From Actinoalloteichus fjordicus (lineage in GTDB: Bacteria > Actinomycetota > Actinomycetes > Mycobacteriales > Pseudonocardiaceae), in contig NZ_CP016076.1 of NCBI RefSeq assembly GCF_001941625.1, positions 3,410,001 to 3,474,000 of the forward strand: DNA of 64,000 bases. The letters run 5' to 3'. A program made the position numbers and the translations under genes. Numbering within the stretch: the stretch's first letter is position 1; each line of letters begins with the position of its first letter. The notes under the pieces are model-generated. The model did not search any database. It saw nothing but the letters and a program-made list of their open reading frames with translations, and had not been told where the DNA came from. Positions 34,296 through 41,984 of this stretch are shown here, piece after piece.

Positions 34296-35054
34296 ATGAC
34301 GATCGACAAGATCGCTTTGGTGACCGGTGGGAATCGCGGCCTCGGACGTGGCGCGGCCATCGCTCTGGCCACACGCGGGGTGCGGGTCTTGGTCACCCAC
34401 CGCGGTGATGCGGCCGGGGCGGAGAAGACGGTGGAACAGGTGCAGGCGGTGGGTGGGACTGCCGCTGTTCTCCGGCTCGACATCAGCGACGTCTCCTCTT
34501 TCGCGTCCTTCACCTCCGAACTGAGCGAGCAGCTGGAGCGCTGGGGTACTTCACGGCTCGACATCCTGGTCAACAACGCGGGAGTGGGGATCTTCGGACC
34601 GCTGGAGGACGTCGCGATCGACGACTTCGACACGGTGATGGGCACCAACGTCCGGGGCACGTTCTTCCTCATCCAGTCACTTGTGCCGCTGCTGGCCCAA
34701 GGCGGCCGCGTCATCAACGTCTCGACGTCACTCACCCGCCACACCAGCCCCGCCACCTCGGTCTACTCCGCCTCGAAGGCCGCCGTCGAAGCCCTGAGTC
34801 GCACCCTCGCCGCAGAACTCGGCCCGCGCGGCATCCGGGTCAACTCCATCGCCCCGGGGCCGACCGCCACCGATTTCAACGGTGGAGCGATGCGGGACGA
34901 CGCCGAGATGCGCCAGGCTCTGGCCGGACAGACCGCGCTCGGCCGCGTCGGCGAACCTGAGGAGATCGGCGACGCCATCGCCACGCTGGCCTCCGAGGGC
35001 CTGCGCTGGGTCACCGCCCAGCGAATCGAGGTCTCCGGCGGCGCCCTCCTCTGA
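34296..35054 (+). CDS. Classical short-chain dehydrogenase/reductase
   Basis: 252 residues: MTIDKIALVTGGNRGLGRGA (TGxxxGxG), DILVNNAGVGIF (NNAG), INVSTSLT followed by VYSASKAAVEALS (Ser, Tyr-xxx-Lys) and a C-terminal VSGGALL. ATG 34296 has GGAGG upstream. Divergent from TetR (33493-34146) with double operators; probably a small-molecule-induced reductase. Confidence 0.93.
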   Translation: MTIDKIALVTGGNRGLGRGAAIALATRGVRVLVTHRGDAAGAEKTVEQVQAVGGTAAVLRLDISDVSSFASFTSELSEQLERWGTSRLDILVNNAGVGIFGPLEDVAIDDFDTVMGTNVRGTFFLIQSLVPLLAQGGRVINVSTSLTRHTSPATSVYSASKAAVEALSRTLAAELGPRGIRVNSIAPGPTATDFNGGAMRDDAEMRQALAGQTALGRVGEPEEIGDAIATLASEGLRWVTAQRIEVSGGALL

Positions 35055-35094
35055 GCGACCGGGCGACGGCCTATCAAGACGCAGGCAGCGACGG

Positions 35095-35426
35095 CCCCGA
35101 CTCGCCCCCAGCCGGTCTCGTCCTCGTCCAGCTCGGGCGCGTCCGGGTCGCGCAGCGAGCGCAGGGCGCTGGCAGGGTCGAGGCGGTGAAGCTGATCTCC
35201 CACGCGTGCTCGTCCGTCTTCGGCCGCTCGGTGTACCGCTTCACCACCGACGGGTCCTCGATACCGAGCTGCGCGGCCTGGTGCTCGACCACCGGCCACG
35301 GCGCGTCACGCGGGTCGTCCGGGAGGAACCGGCCGATGTAGCGCACCGTGCACATCTGGAGCGCGAAGCCGAGCTGGTGGTGCGTTGAACGTCGACCGCG
35401 ATCAGATCGCGGTCGACGTCGTCCAT
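35095..35426 (-). pseudogene. Tn3-family transposase scar B (N-terminal piece joined to C-terminal end)
   Basis: Reading leftwards, MDDVDRDLIAVD, then LGFALQMCTVRYIGRFLPDD, EHQAAQLGIEDPSVVKRYTE and DEHAWEI match the N-terminal DNA-binding region of Tn3 transposases, starting internally. Then after a frameshift near 35190 come SALRSLRDPDAPELDEDE, the very C-terminal end of such transposases (compare GGLRPLRDPNALAEESDEDD at the end of the intact TnpA). Almost 900 codons between are missing. The piece abuts the broken VOC gene. Confidence 0.7.
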
Positions 35427-36026
35427 CCGCCGCCGCGCCTCGTCGTGGGGCACCGAGATGTCCAGATCGATCCGGTTGCGCTGCGGCCTCGGCTCGGTCA
35501 TCTGCTGGAACCAGACCGACCGGCTGTTGTCCGACCGGGTCCACGAGCGCCGCCTCGGGGCCGCTGTCCGCTGCCTCGTCCCGGTATCCGAGGACGGCCT
35601 TCCAGAACGGGCGGATCGATGCGATGTCGATTGCGTCGATCGCGAGTTCCAGCACCTGTACGGCCCGCGTTCCGCCGCGTCGGCCTGGGCGTCGGTCCGC
35701 AGCCCGACCCCCGCGACGAGGGCTGAGATCCGGTGCGCGAGGTCGACGTCGTGCTGGGTCACCGACTCGGTGGCAGGCGACCGCAGCGTGAGGATCAGCC
35801 GGTCCCGGCGGAGGTCGGCGCTCAGGTGCCCGTCGGCATCGCCGTCCGTACCGGCCACGATCCGCCTGACGAGCTCGGCCGCCTCCGTCAACGAGACCAC
35901 TCGCACGTAGGTGTGCAGGCCCGCCAGCACATACCGCCAGCCCAGCTCGCCGACTGTGTCGGAGATCTGCCGACTGCCGGGGGGCCGGCCCAGGTACCGA
36001 TCGTCGTCCTCCACGCCGACCATCAT
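35427..36026 (-). pseudogene. Broken fusion of pterin-4a-carbinolamine dehydratase-like and VOC domains
   Basis: MMVGVEDDDRYLGRPPGSRQ, then LGWRYVLAGLHTYVRVVSLT, DRLILTLRSPATESVTQHDV and DLAHRISALVAGVGLRTD resemble a pterin-4a-carbinolamine dehydratase domain. Then, in another frame, VQVLELAIDAIDIASIRPFW, KAVLGYRDE, and in a third piece WFQQMTEPRPQRNRIDLDIS, VPHDEARRR give a VOC domain. At least two frame changes and loss of the 3' end at the transposase scar show decay. Such PCD-VOC fusions exist in actinobacteria. Confidence 0.6.
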
Positions 36027-36189
36027 CGCAGCCCGGCACGTCGGTCTCGTCGGTCTCGGCGACCGACCCCGCACAGGGGCCTTCTCGTCGTGGGCGGCCG
36101 TCAGCGCCTCGCGGTGGTCCTCGACCCCCAGCGGTCATCGTCACCGCGACGAAAGACAGCCGCCGTGTTCGATCCGACCCTGAAATTTC

Positions 36190-36222
36190 TGACCGCCGAT
36201 AAGTGAACCTTATCGGCGGTCA
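36190..36222. repeat. 33-bp inverted repeat resembling a XerCD/tyrosine-recombinase crossover site
   Basis: TGACCGCCGATAAG (36190-36203) and CTTATCGGCGGTCA (36209-36222) are perfect 14-bp arms with a 5-base centre. Viewed as a recombination site, it is 13-bp arms ending in GATAA/TTATC around a 7-bp centre GTGAACC. The transposon's crossover site at 41428 has the same inner GATAA...TTATC and centre GGAACCG. It lies outside the transposon, in a non-coding stretch. It could also be a terminator, but has no T-run. Confidence 0.6.
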
Positions 36223-36459
36223 GCGAGAGTGACGAGGCGATCACCAGGCGTTTCGCAGTCATATCGTTTCGTTTGAAACGTAACTAGCAAACGTAATGAA
36301 AGGATGGTGGCGACTACCGGAGGCGCGGGAGCGGAGTGGAACTCGGCAGTCGGGTCAGGACTCTGGTGTGGCCGAGTGATCCGGGAGTTCGCCAAACGAC
36401 GCGACGGGGCGGCGCCCACGACTTCTGTCGCCCGCCTCGGCCAGGCCCTGCTCGAAGGC
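36223..36459. other. Non-coding left flank of the transposon
   Basis: AT-richer stretch (TTTCGTTTGAAACGTAACTA near 36265) with a small inverted repeat GTTTC/GAAAC, followed by an open frame that ends at the transposon. The last five bases, AAGGC (36455-36459), are the left target-site duplication. No gene is recognised. Confidence 0.55.
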
Positions 36460-36499
36460 GGCGTTTGAGGAACATCGGAACGGAAACCAGCGCTAAGCC
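36460..36499 (+). repeat. Left terminal inverted repeat of the transposon
   Basis: 40 bp starting GGCGTTTGAGGAACAT and ending AACCAGCGCTAAGCC; matches the complement of 46322-46361 except at two positions (C/T and G/A). Preceded by AAGGC. Confidence 0.95.
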
Positions 36500-36843
36500 C
36501 TCGTTGCGCTGGTCAGGGACTCGACCGCTGACCGTTATCCATCGGTATGCAACGTTTCAGTAACGGGAGTGCTGGATGGTGGCTTGTCCGCCCGCCCTGC
36601 AGCAGCGGTGGTTATCAGGGAGCTGGCTTCTTCATGTGGTCGGCGGATAGATCGCGATGCGGCGCCTAGTTCGCCAGGTTGGCATCCGGCTGGAGTGGCC
36701 CGGCTCCGGGAGCCGGTGGGGTTGGCGGCCGTATTTGCTTAGTGAACTTTCACGTTCCGTAGCCAATAGGGCGACATGTCATTACAGTCGGTTGATCATC
36801 GGCGGGTATCGAGCGGTAGTGCTGAGTCCGTAGGGGGCACCCC
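36500..36843 (+). other. Upstream region of the radical SAM cargo
   Basis: About 340 bases of lower GC between the left terminus and the first cargo gene, presumably carrying its promoter. It contains ACCGTTATCC (36530-36539), similar to one arm of the recombinase site, and two short open frames listed separately. AGTGAACTTTCACGTTCCG at ~36739 includes a small inverted repeat TGAA/TTCA. No clear -35/-10 could be fixed. Confidence 0.45.
36547..36669 (+). CDS. Short open frame (40 aa), speculative peptide precursor
   Basis: ATG 36547 to TAG 36669 encodes a 40-residue peptide starting MQRFSNGSAGWWLVRPPC and ending FFMWSADRSRCGA, rich in Gly, aromatic residues and two Cys. It is upstream of two radical SAM genes, the position expected for a ribosomal peptide substrate. 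No ribosome-binding site is visible, so translation is doubtful. Confidence 0.2.
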   Translation: MQRFSNGSAGWWLVRPPCSSGGYQGAGFFMWSADRSRCGA

Positions 36844-36847
36844 ATGA
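36776..36847 (+). CDS. Short open frame (23 aa) overlapping the radical SAM start
   Basis: ATG 36776, with AGGGCG five bases upstream, encodes MSLQSVDHRRVSSGSAESVG plus GTP and ends with TGA overlapping the radical SAM ATG at 36844 (ATGA). The overlap and ribosome site suggest a coupled leader or a tiny precursor peptide. The length is at the lower limit for a RiPP precursor. Confidence 0.3.
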   Translation: MSLQSVDHRRVSSGSAESVGGTP

Positions 36848-38478
36848 CGAGGACGCTGTTCGGAGGTGACCGGTCGTCGGGGCCGGTCTCAGCTGGTTCT
36901 GTCAGGCCAGTGGTGTTGGTGACGCCGCCTCCTGTCACGCATCGCACGGCCGAGGAGAACCTGGGGCTGGGGTATCTGGCGGCGGTGCTGCGGGAGGATG
37001 GGTTCGAGGTCCGGGTGTTGGACGGCTGGTTGGCCGGGCTGACGGCTTCCCAACTGGCTAGCGCGGTCATGAGCGGGCCCGTGCCGCTGTTCGTCGGGTT
37101 CGCCTGTTATCGGTCCAACATGGACTCGGCGGTGACGACCGCCGCGTTGGTGCGTTCTGGGATGCCGGACGTTCCGATCGTGGCCGGAGGGTTCGGCCCG
37201 AGTTTTCACACCGGGGACTTCCTCGCTGCGGGTTTCGACGTCGTGGTGCGTGGCGAGGGGGAGTTGACCGTCGTCGAGCTCGCCCGGTTCTACCGGGATG
37301 GCACACCCGTACTGGACTCGATTCTGGGTATCAGCTTCCGGGCCGGTGACGGCGTCGTTCATCGTCCTGCCCGGCCGCTGATCGCCGATCTGGACACGGT
37401 GCCGATGCCTGCGCGGGACACGCTGGGTCTCACGTTGGCCCGCCGTAGCCCGGTGCATGTGCAGACCTCGCGGGGCTGCCAGGCCAGCTGCACGTTCTGT
37501 TCGATCGTCGCGTTCGAACGTCTCGGTGGCGGGCCGACCTGGAGGCAGCGGTCGATCAGCGGGGTCGTCGACGAGCTGGCGGCACTGGCCGCTCGTGGGG
37601 TGGAGCACGTCAAGGTCATCGACGACAGCCTGCTGGAGCCGCCCCGCGACTTGAGTTGGTGTAGTGCGTTAGCCGACGAGATCGCCCGGCGTGGTGTGAG
37701 GGTGGCGCTGCGGGGGCAGATCCGGGCCGATCGGGTCGACGACGCGGTGCTCGCCGAGCTGCGACGGGCGGGATTCTGGTCGTTCGCCTGCGGGATCGAG
37801 AACTTCTCGCCCACCGCGCTGCGGAGGATGGCCAAGCGCTCCCGCGTCGAGAACAACGTCGCCGCTCTGGAGGCATTCCGGCTGGCCGGGATGTACGTGC
37901 AGGCCGGACACATCCTGTTCGACCACGCCACCACGACGGGCGAGTTGGAGGAGAACTGGGCCGGGATGGCCCGGTTCTCCTGGACGATCTCCAAGGGTGT
38001 GTTCACCGAGATGTATGCCGCGGCCGGGACCGCCTACACCCGTGCGCTGGCTCGCACCGGACGTCTGGAGGCCGGGCCGGCCGCTGCGGGCACGGCGGGT
38101 CTGGGCAACGCGGTCTATGCGGTGGCGGATCCGGCTGCTGCGGCGGCGTATGCCGCGTTGAAGCGCTGGCAGCGCAGTCACGCCCGGATCTATGACCAGA
38201 CCGTCGATCCCCTGGCCGCGCCCAAAGCCCTCGCCCCACGGGAACGTCCGGAGTTTCACCAGCTCTGCGTAGCCCTGCGCGAAGAAGACCTGAGGTTCTT
38301 TCGTTCGGTCCTCGACCTGGTCCACGCCGGTGCCTGCGTCGCCGAGACCGTGGAGTTCACCGAAGCTCGGATCGTGGAGACCGCCCCGTTCTATGTCCGC
38401 GCCACCGCCCGAGTCGAGCATGCCTACCGACGGGCTGGATTGGTCTACGACGCCGAGGACAACCCGTTTCTGTGCTGA
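36844..38478 (+). CDS. Radical SAM enzyme with N-terminal cobalamin-binding-type domain
   Basis: 544 residues. The N-terminal ~170 residues have a Rossmann-like B12-binding fold (VVLVTPPPVTHRTAEENLGL; FVGFACYRSNMDSAVTTAAL; IVAGGFGPSFHTGDFL; VVRGEGELTVVELARF), without the DxHxxG motif, as is common in B12-radical SAM proteins. The radical SAM core carries TSRGCQASCTFCSIV (Cys212, Cys216, Cys219), the CxxxCxxC that binds the 4Fe-4S cluster and S-adenosylmethionine. The C-terminal third is unassigned. Such enzymes methylate or rearrange unactivated carbons. First gene of the transposon cargo; GGGGG six bases upstream of ATG 36844. Confidence 0.92.
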   Translation: MTRTLFGGDRSSGPVSAGSVRPVVLVTPPPVTHRTAEENLGLGYLAAVLREDGFEVRVLDGWLAGLTASQLASAVMSGPVPLFVGFACYRSNMDSAVTTAALVRSGMPDVPIVAGGFGPSFHTGDFLAAGFDVVVRGEGELTVVELARFYRDGTPVLDSILGISFRAGDGVVHRPARPLIADLDTVPMPARDTLGLTLARRSPVHVQTSRGCQASCTFCSIVAFERLGGGPTWRQRSISGVVDELAALAARGVEHVKVIDDSLLEPPRDLSWCSALADEIARRGVRVALRGQIRADRVDDAVLAELRRAGFWSFACGIENFSPTALRRMAKRSRVENNVAALEAFRLAGMYVQAGHILFDHATTTGELEENWAGMARFSWTISKGVFTEMYAAAGTAYTRALARTGRLEAGPAAAGTAGLGNAVYAVADPAAAAAYAALKRWQRSHARIYDQTVDPLAAPKALAPRERPEFHQLCVALREEDLRFFRSVLDLVHAGACVAETVEFTEARIVETAPFYVRATARVEHAYRRAGLVYDAEDNPFLC

Positions 38479-38506
38479 CACCACCACCGTGATCAGGGAG
38501 GACTTC

Positions 38507-39790
38507 ATGTCCACGACAGATGCCGTGTTCCCGTGGCAGCCCAACAGCGGCCAGCGGCGGCTTCCGCTGACTCCGCTGGTCGATGCGACCGAACACTTCC
38601 GGCGCCAGGGAGTCGGACCGATCGAGCACACCGAGCTGGACGAATGTCCGATCGAGATCCGCAACATCGGCTGGACCCTGGGCAACGACTGCCCCTACCG
38701 CTGCACACACTGCTATTCGATGTCGGCACGCGAGAAGGGCATGGACTTCACCCCCGCCATCGTCGATCGCGTCATCGAGCAGCTCGCCGCCAACGGTGTC
38801 GAGACGGTCAACCTCGGCGGCAACGAACCCTTGTTCACCAACGGTCCCAACCCCGTCAACACCCTGTTGCCGCGCATCATCCACGGCCTGGCCGACGCCG
38901 GGATACTGGTCGGCCTGACCACCTCCGGCATCACCCTGACCCACCTCGAACGCGACCACGCCCACGCCCTCGCACGCCTCAACGACGTCGACGTCTCCTT
39001 CGACTCCCCGTATCCGGACGAGCACAACGCCAACCGGGGCGCGAAACTCTTCAAGCAAGCCGTCCGAGCACTGGAGATCTGCCGCGACCATGGGATCCCC
39101 CACAGCGTGATCATGTGCGCGATGGCATGGAACTTCACCGACGACCGCATCGACGCCCTCGTCTCCCTGGCCCGCGACAACGACGCACACATCCGCATCA
39201 ACCCGCTGAAACCGGTTGAGGCACGCCACATGGACAGCGCTCTGCCCGCCGATCAATACTACGCCGGATTCTCCCGGCTGATGGCGCAGTGCTCCCCGAT
39301 CGATCTCGGTGAACCCCCGCTGGCAGCGGTCACCGACTTCGCCGGCGCGGGCGGCTGTCCGTGCGGGAGGACGTCCTTCCGGATCCACTCCATCACCCCC
39401 GATGGGCGCATCCCCGTCTCGCCGTGCGTCTACCTGCACGACTACAAGGTCGGCGACCTCGTCACCGACGACCTCCACGACATCGTGCGCTCGCCTCAGT
39501 TCCAGACGTTCCGCCGACGCAACGCCCACCCCGAGGCCATTCCCGGCTGCGCAGGCTGCCCCCTGCTGGCCTCCTGCCGAGGCGGCTGCGCCGGGCGCTC
39601 CTACCTGCACCACGCCCACACCACCGGCCAACGAAGCCTGTTCGTCCAAGACCCCTACTGCCCGGTCGATATCGCACCGACCGCACCGTTCCCGACCAAC
39701 CCGACCCTGCCCACCGACCAGCGACTCGTCCACATGGACTACCTCTGCACGTGGATCGGCAAGCCGTTACCCGCGACCTCTACCCCTTAG
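38507..39790 (+). CDS. SPASM-type radical SAM enzyme
   Basis: 427 residues. Core cluster motif NDCPYRCTHCYSM (Cys62, Cys66, Cys69), then VNLGGNEPLFTNGPN, TSGITLTHLERDH and MCAMAWNF in the TIM barrel. The C-terminal Cys-rich region (GCPCGRTSFRIHS; SPCVYLHDYKVGDLV; GCAGCPLLASCRGGCAGRSY; DPYC) is a SPASM/twitch region binding auxiliary Fe-S clusters, typical of enzymes acting on peptides. ATG 38507 with CAGGGAGGA nine bases upstream, 28 bases after the first radical SAM gene, so one operon. Substrate unknown. Confidence 0.92.
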   Translation: MSTTDAVFPWQPNSGQRRLPLTPLVDATEHFRRQGVGPIEHTELDECPIEIRNIGWTLGNDCPYRCTHCYSMSAREKGMDFTPAIVDRVIEQLAANGVETVNLGGNEPLFTNGPNPVNTLLPRIIHGLADAGILVGLTTSGITLTHLERDHAHALARLNDVDVSFDSPYPDEHNANRGAKLFKQAVRALEICRDHGIPHSVIMCAMAWNFTDDRIDALVSLARDNDAHIRINPLKPVEARHMDSALPADQYYAGFSRLMAQCSPIDLGEPPLAAVTDFAGAGGCPCGRTSFRIHSITPDGRIPVSPCVYLHDYKVGDLVTDDLHDIVRSPQFQTFRRRNAHPEAIPGCAGCPLLASCRGGCAGRSYLHHAHTTGQRSLFVQDPYCPVDIAPTAPFPTNPTLPTDQRLVHMDYLCTWIGKPLPATSTP

Positions 39791-39864
39791 AACGACGGCC
39801 GACGGCCGGGCCGGGGACACAACCCGGCACGGCCGGCGGTCCGCTTCGGTGGGACGATGGCCGG

Positions 39865-40236
39865 GTGATCGTGCCTTCGGCGTCGCTGCGGCTGGCCACC
39901 GCCTACCTGCACCAACGGGTCAGCCTGCGCATCGACCGGCCCGCAGGAAGCCGCCACCCCCGGCACGGCTACCGCTACCCGGTGAACTACGGCTACCTGC
40001 CCGGTGTCCCGGCACCCGACGGCGACGACCTCGACGGTTACTACCTCACCACGACCCCTGTCGAGCAGGCCAACGGCGTCGTGATCGCCGTCATCCACCG
40101 CCACGACGACGACGACGACAAGCTCGTCGTCGTCGACGACCACGACACCGACCTCACCGACGACGACATCCACCGCCTGGTCGCCTTTCAAGAACTCCCC
40201 GGTCGGTACGACATCGTCCGCCACTCCATAAGCTGA
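39865..40236 (+). CDS. Small inorganic pyrophosphatase-like protein
   Basis: A 123-residue protein: IDRPAGSRHPRHGYRYPVNY, GYLPGVPAPDGDDLDGYYL and VIAVIHRHDDDDDKLVVVDD. The YPVNYGY...PDGDDLD segment corresponds to the metal/phosphate site of family I soluble pyrophosphatases, but it is much shorter than the usual ~170 residues; similar short forms occur in actinobacteria. It could clear pyrophosphate or act on a nucleotide-linked product of the cargo pathway. GTG 39865; 74 bases after the SPASM gene. Confidence 0.75.
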   Translation: MIVPSASLRLATAYLHQRVSLRIDRPAGSRHPRHGYRYPVNYGYLPGVPAPDGDDLDGYYLTTTPVEQANGVVIAVIHRHDDDDDKLVVVDDHDTDLTDDDIHRLVAFQELPGRYDIVRHSIS

Positions 40237-40369
40237 ACCGTCCCGTTCGGGTGGCGCCGCAAGCACGTCCTGCCGCCGACTCAAGCATGGTGACCTCCGG
40301 CCAGGCATGTAGCGGTGGGCCCCTCGTGACTTCGCGGATTCAACTGTCACGGCGCTCCGTAGCTGCTGG

Positions 40370-41326
40370 TCAGCCGCGTCGGCGGGGGCCGGACAATGTC
40401 TCGGTGGCCTCGTGGACGGCGGCGAGGCCGGGTTTGACGTAGCGCTGGACCGACCGCAGGGACTTGTGGCCGGTCTTCGTCATGATGACGTTGGCGGAGA
40501 CGTTGGCGTCTCCGAGATGGGTGGCCGAGCTGTGCCGAAGCTGGTGCAGGCGAAGGCCGTCTCCGTGGTGGCCGAGCAGGATTCGGGCTCTGTCGTATCC
40601 GAGTCGGGCCCGGCCGGTCTCGGGGCAGATGTCGCGGGTGTCGGTGGTCGCGCGGCGGTGCGGGCCGGGCCTGTGTTCCGACAGGAACAGCGGCCCGTGT
40701 TCACGACCGGCGATGAGGCGGGGCAGCAGGTGTGCGGTGTCGGTGCCCCAGGTGATCCACATGGTGTCGCCGCCTTTGACGGTGATCCGGGCCTGCTTGT
40801 TGGCCAGGTCCAGATCCTCGATGTTCAGAGCGAGCACCGCGCTGGCTCGGGAGGCGGACTCGTAGAGCATCCGCCACAAGGTCTTCTCCCGGAGTGGGAC
40901 ATTCCGGCGTCGACACAGCCGATCGATCCGGGACCGCGACACGGCTTTGGTGTCGTCGTTGTTCTCGCGCCGCCGTTCGGCGGCCGCGGGCACTGCCGGT
41001 GCGGTCCAGTGTTGTCTGGTGGCGCACCAGGTCAGCCAGGAACCGACGGCGGCGCGGTTGCGGTTCCAGGTTGCCGGTTTCGCCGTGCCCCACAGCTGGC
41101 TCAGCGTGGTGGCGAGCTCGTCGTCTGCGACGTCGGCCAGCCGCCGGTTCGGGCCGAGCAACTCGGCTGCCCGGTCGAGCACGTTCGTATACGCACGCAG
41201 GGTGTGCCGGTTGCTCGTGACCTTCGGCGAGTCGAGGAAGGCGTCGATGGCGGCGCGCACGGTCGGTCCGCCGACCGTGCCCGTTCCGGATCGTCGAGTG
41301 TCGAGTGCGGTCACCGTCGCCGCCAT
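40370..41326 (-). CDS. Tyrosine recombinase (TnpI-like resolvase/integrase)
   Basis: 318 residues with an N-terminal SAM-like DNA-binding domain (VRAAIDAFLDSPKVTSNRHT; NRNRAAVGSWLTWCATRQHW) and a catalytic domain with ESASRASAVLALNIEDLDL (Arg), RLHQLRHSSATHLGD (HxxR), TGHKSLRS (His) and QRYVKP (Tyr296 nucleophile). Complete R-K-H-R-H-Y set by inspection. ATG 41326 with GGAGTGGCGG. Its start faces the palindromic crossover site at 41428, the arrangement of TnpI with its internal resolution site in Tn4430-type Tn3 transposons, so it probably resolves cointegrates. Confidence 0.88.
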   Translation of the reverse strand: MAATVTALDTRRSGTGTVGGPTVRAAIDAFLDSPKVTSNRHTLRAYTNVLDRAAELLGPNRRLADVADDELATTLSQLWGTAKPATWNRNRAAVGSWLTWCATRQHWTAPAVPAAAERRRENNDDTKAVSRSRIDRLCRRRNVPLREKTLWRMLYESASRASAVLALNIEDLDLANKQARITVKGGDTMWITWGTDTAHLLPRLIAGREHGPLFLSEHRPGPHRRATTDTRDICPETGRARLGYDRARILLGHHGDGLRLHQLRHSSATHLGDANVSANVIMTKTGHKSLRSVQRYVKPGLAAVHEATETLSGPRRRG

Positions 41327-41349
41327 CGTCCGCCACTCCTCGCCTAGAC

Positions 41350-41360
41350 CTACCGGATAA
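41350..41360 (+). promoter_or_regulatory. Accessory repeat of the recombinase site
   Basis: CTACCGGATAA, identical to the left arm of the crossover core at 41428, lies 24 bases upstream of the recombinase start. In TnpI systems accessory direct repeats like this bind the recombinase and enforce directional resolution. Confidence 0.65.
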
Positions 41361-41427
41361 CACGCACGAGTCACGTATCCGCGTCCGCGTGATCCTTCCA
41401 GGTCGACTATCACCAATGTCGATCGGT

Positions 41428-41456
41428 CTACCGGATAAGGAACCGTTATCCGGTAG
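41428..41456. promoter_or_regulatory. Crossover core site of the transposon recombinase
   Basis: CTACCGGATAA (41428-41438) and TTATCCGGTAG (41446-41456) are perfect 11-bp inverted arms around the 7-bp centre GGAACCG, the layout of tyrosine recombinase core sites. It is located just upstream of tnpI and also close to the promoter of the divergent small gene at 41544. Confidence 0.8.
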
Positions 41457-41543
41457 CTCCACGCAGCCTGCCCATATAGCGCAAGGTTGCGCCTCGCGTC
41501 GCACATTTGCGATGGCCGCAAAACTATGCGTATTGTGTCGTTC

Positions 41544-41984
41544 ATGGTGATGCGAAACATTCTTAGTGATCTGTGTGGCATCGTGCACCCGCTGCCCGAC
41601 CACCCTGGCGAGGACGCGCCCGACGGCGCGCTCGATGTCTTCTCCGACCAGACCGCCGACGTCGAGCACGACCGCGAACGGCTCCGGGGAAACATGGAGG
41701 CCGCCTGGGACGGCGCCGACGTCGACCCCCTGCTCGGCGAGATCAGTGACGCACGCGCCGAGATCCGTGCCGCCGAACACCGGCTGCGACTGCTGATCGC
41801 CTACGGCCGCGAGTTCGTCGAACCCCGCCCCTACACCCTCGACACCCTCGCCCAGGCCGCCGGCATGTCGGTCTCCGGGGTGCGCACCGCCTACGACGAC
41901 GAGGAGATCGTGGAGGTTGCCCGGCGCATCGGCGCGAAGTTGCGCCGCCGTGACCAGGCCGACGCGGACGGGACATCGTCGTGA
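41544..41984 (+). CDS. Small hypothetical protein with C-terminal HTH-like segment
   Basis: MVMRNILSDLCGIVHPLPDH starts a 146-residue acidic protein; the C-terminal part YTLDTLAQAAGMSVSGVRTA followed by YDDEEIVEVARRIGAKLRRR resembles a helix-turn-helix, so a DNA-binding regulator of the transposon is possible. The start is uncertain: TTGCGA (41507) and TATTGT (41531) with 18-bp spacing form a promoter whose transcript would begin near 41544, suggesting a leaderless mRNA. ATG 41526 would add six residues. Confidence 0.55.
   Translation: MVMRNILSDLCGIVHPLPDHPGEDAPDGALDVFSDQTADVEHDRERLRGNMEAAWDGADVDPLLGEISDARAEIRAAEHRLRLLIAYGREFVEPRPYTLDTLAQAAGMSVSGVRTAYDDEEIVEVARRIGAKLRRRDQADADGTSS

Noticed and set aside
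35390-35418. CGTCGACCGCGAT/ATCGCGGTCGACG inverted repeat as a transposon end or operator.
   Set aside because: It lies inside the transposase-fragment coding region (DVDRDLIAVDV), where alternating Val/Asp codons create the symmetry by chance.
38003-40350. Long reverse-strand frames under the radical SAM and pyrophosphatase genes.
   Set aside because: No recognisable protein features; the plus-strand genes have family motifs throughout.
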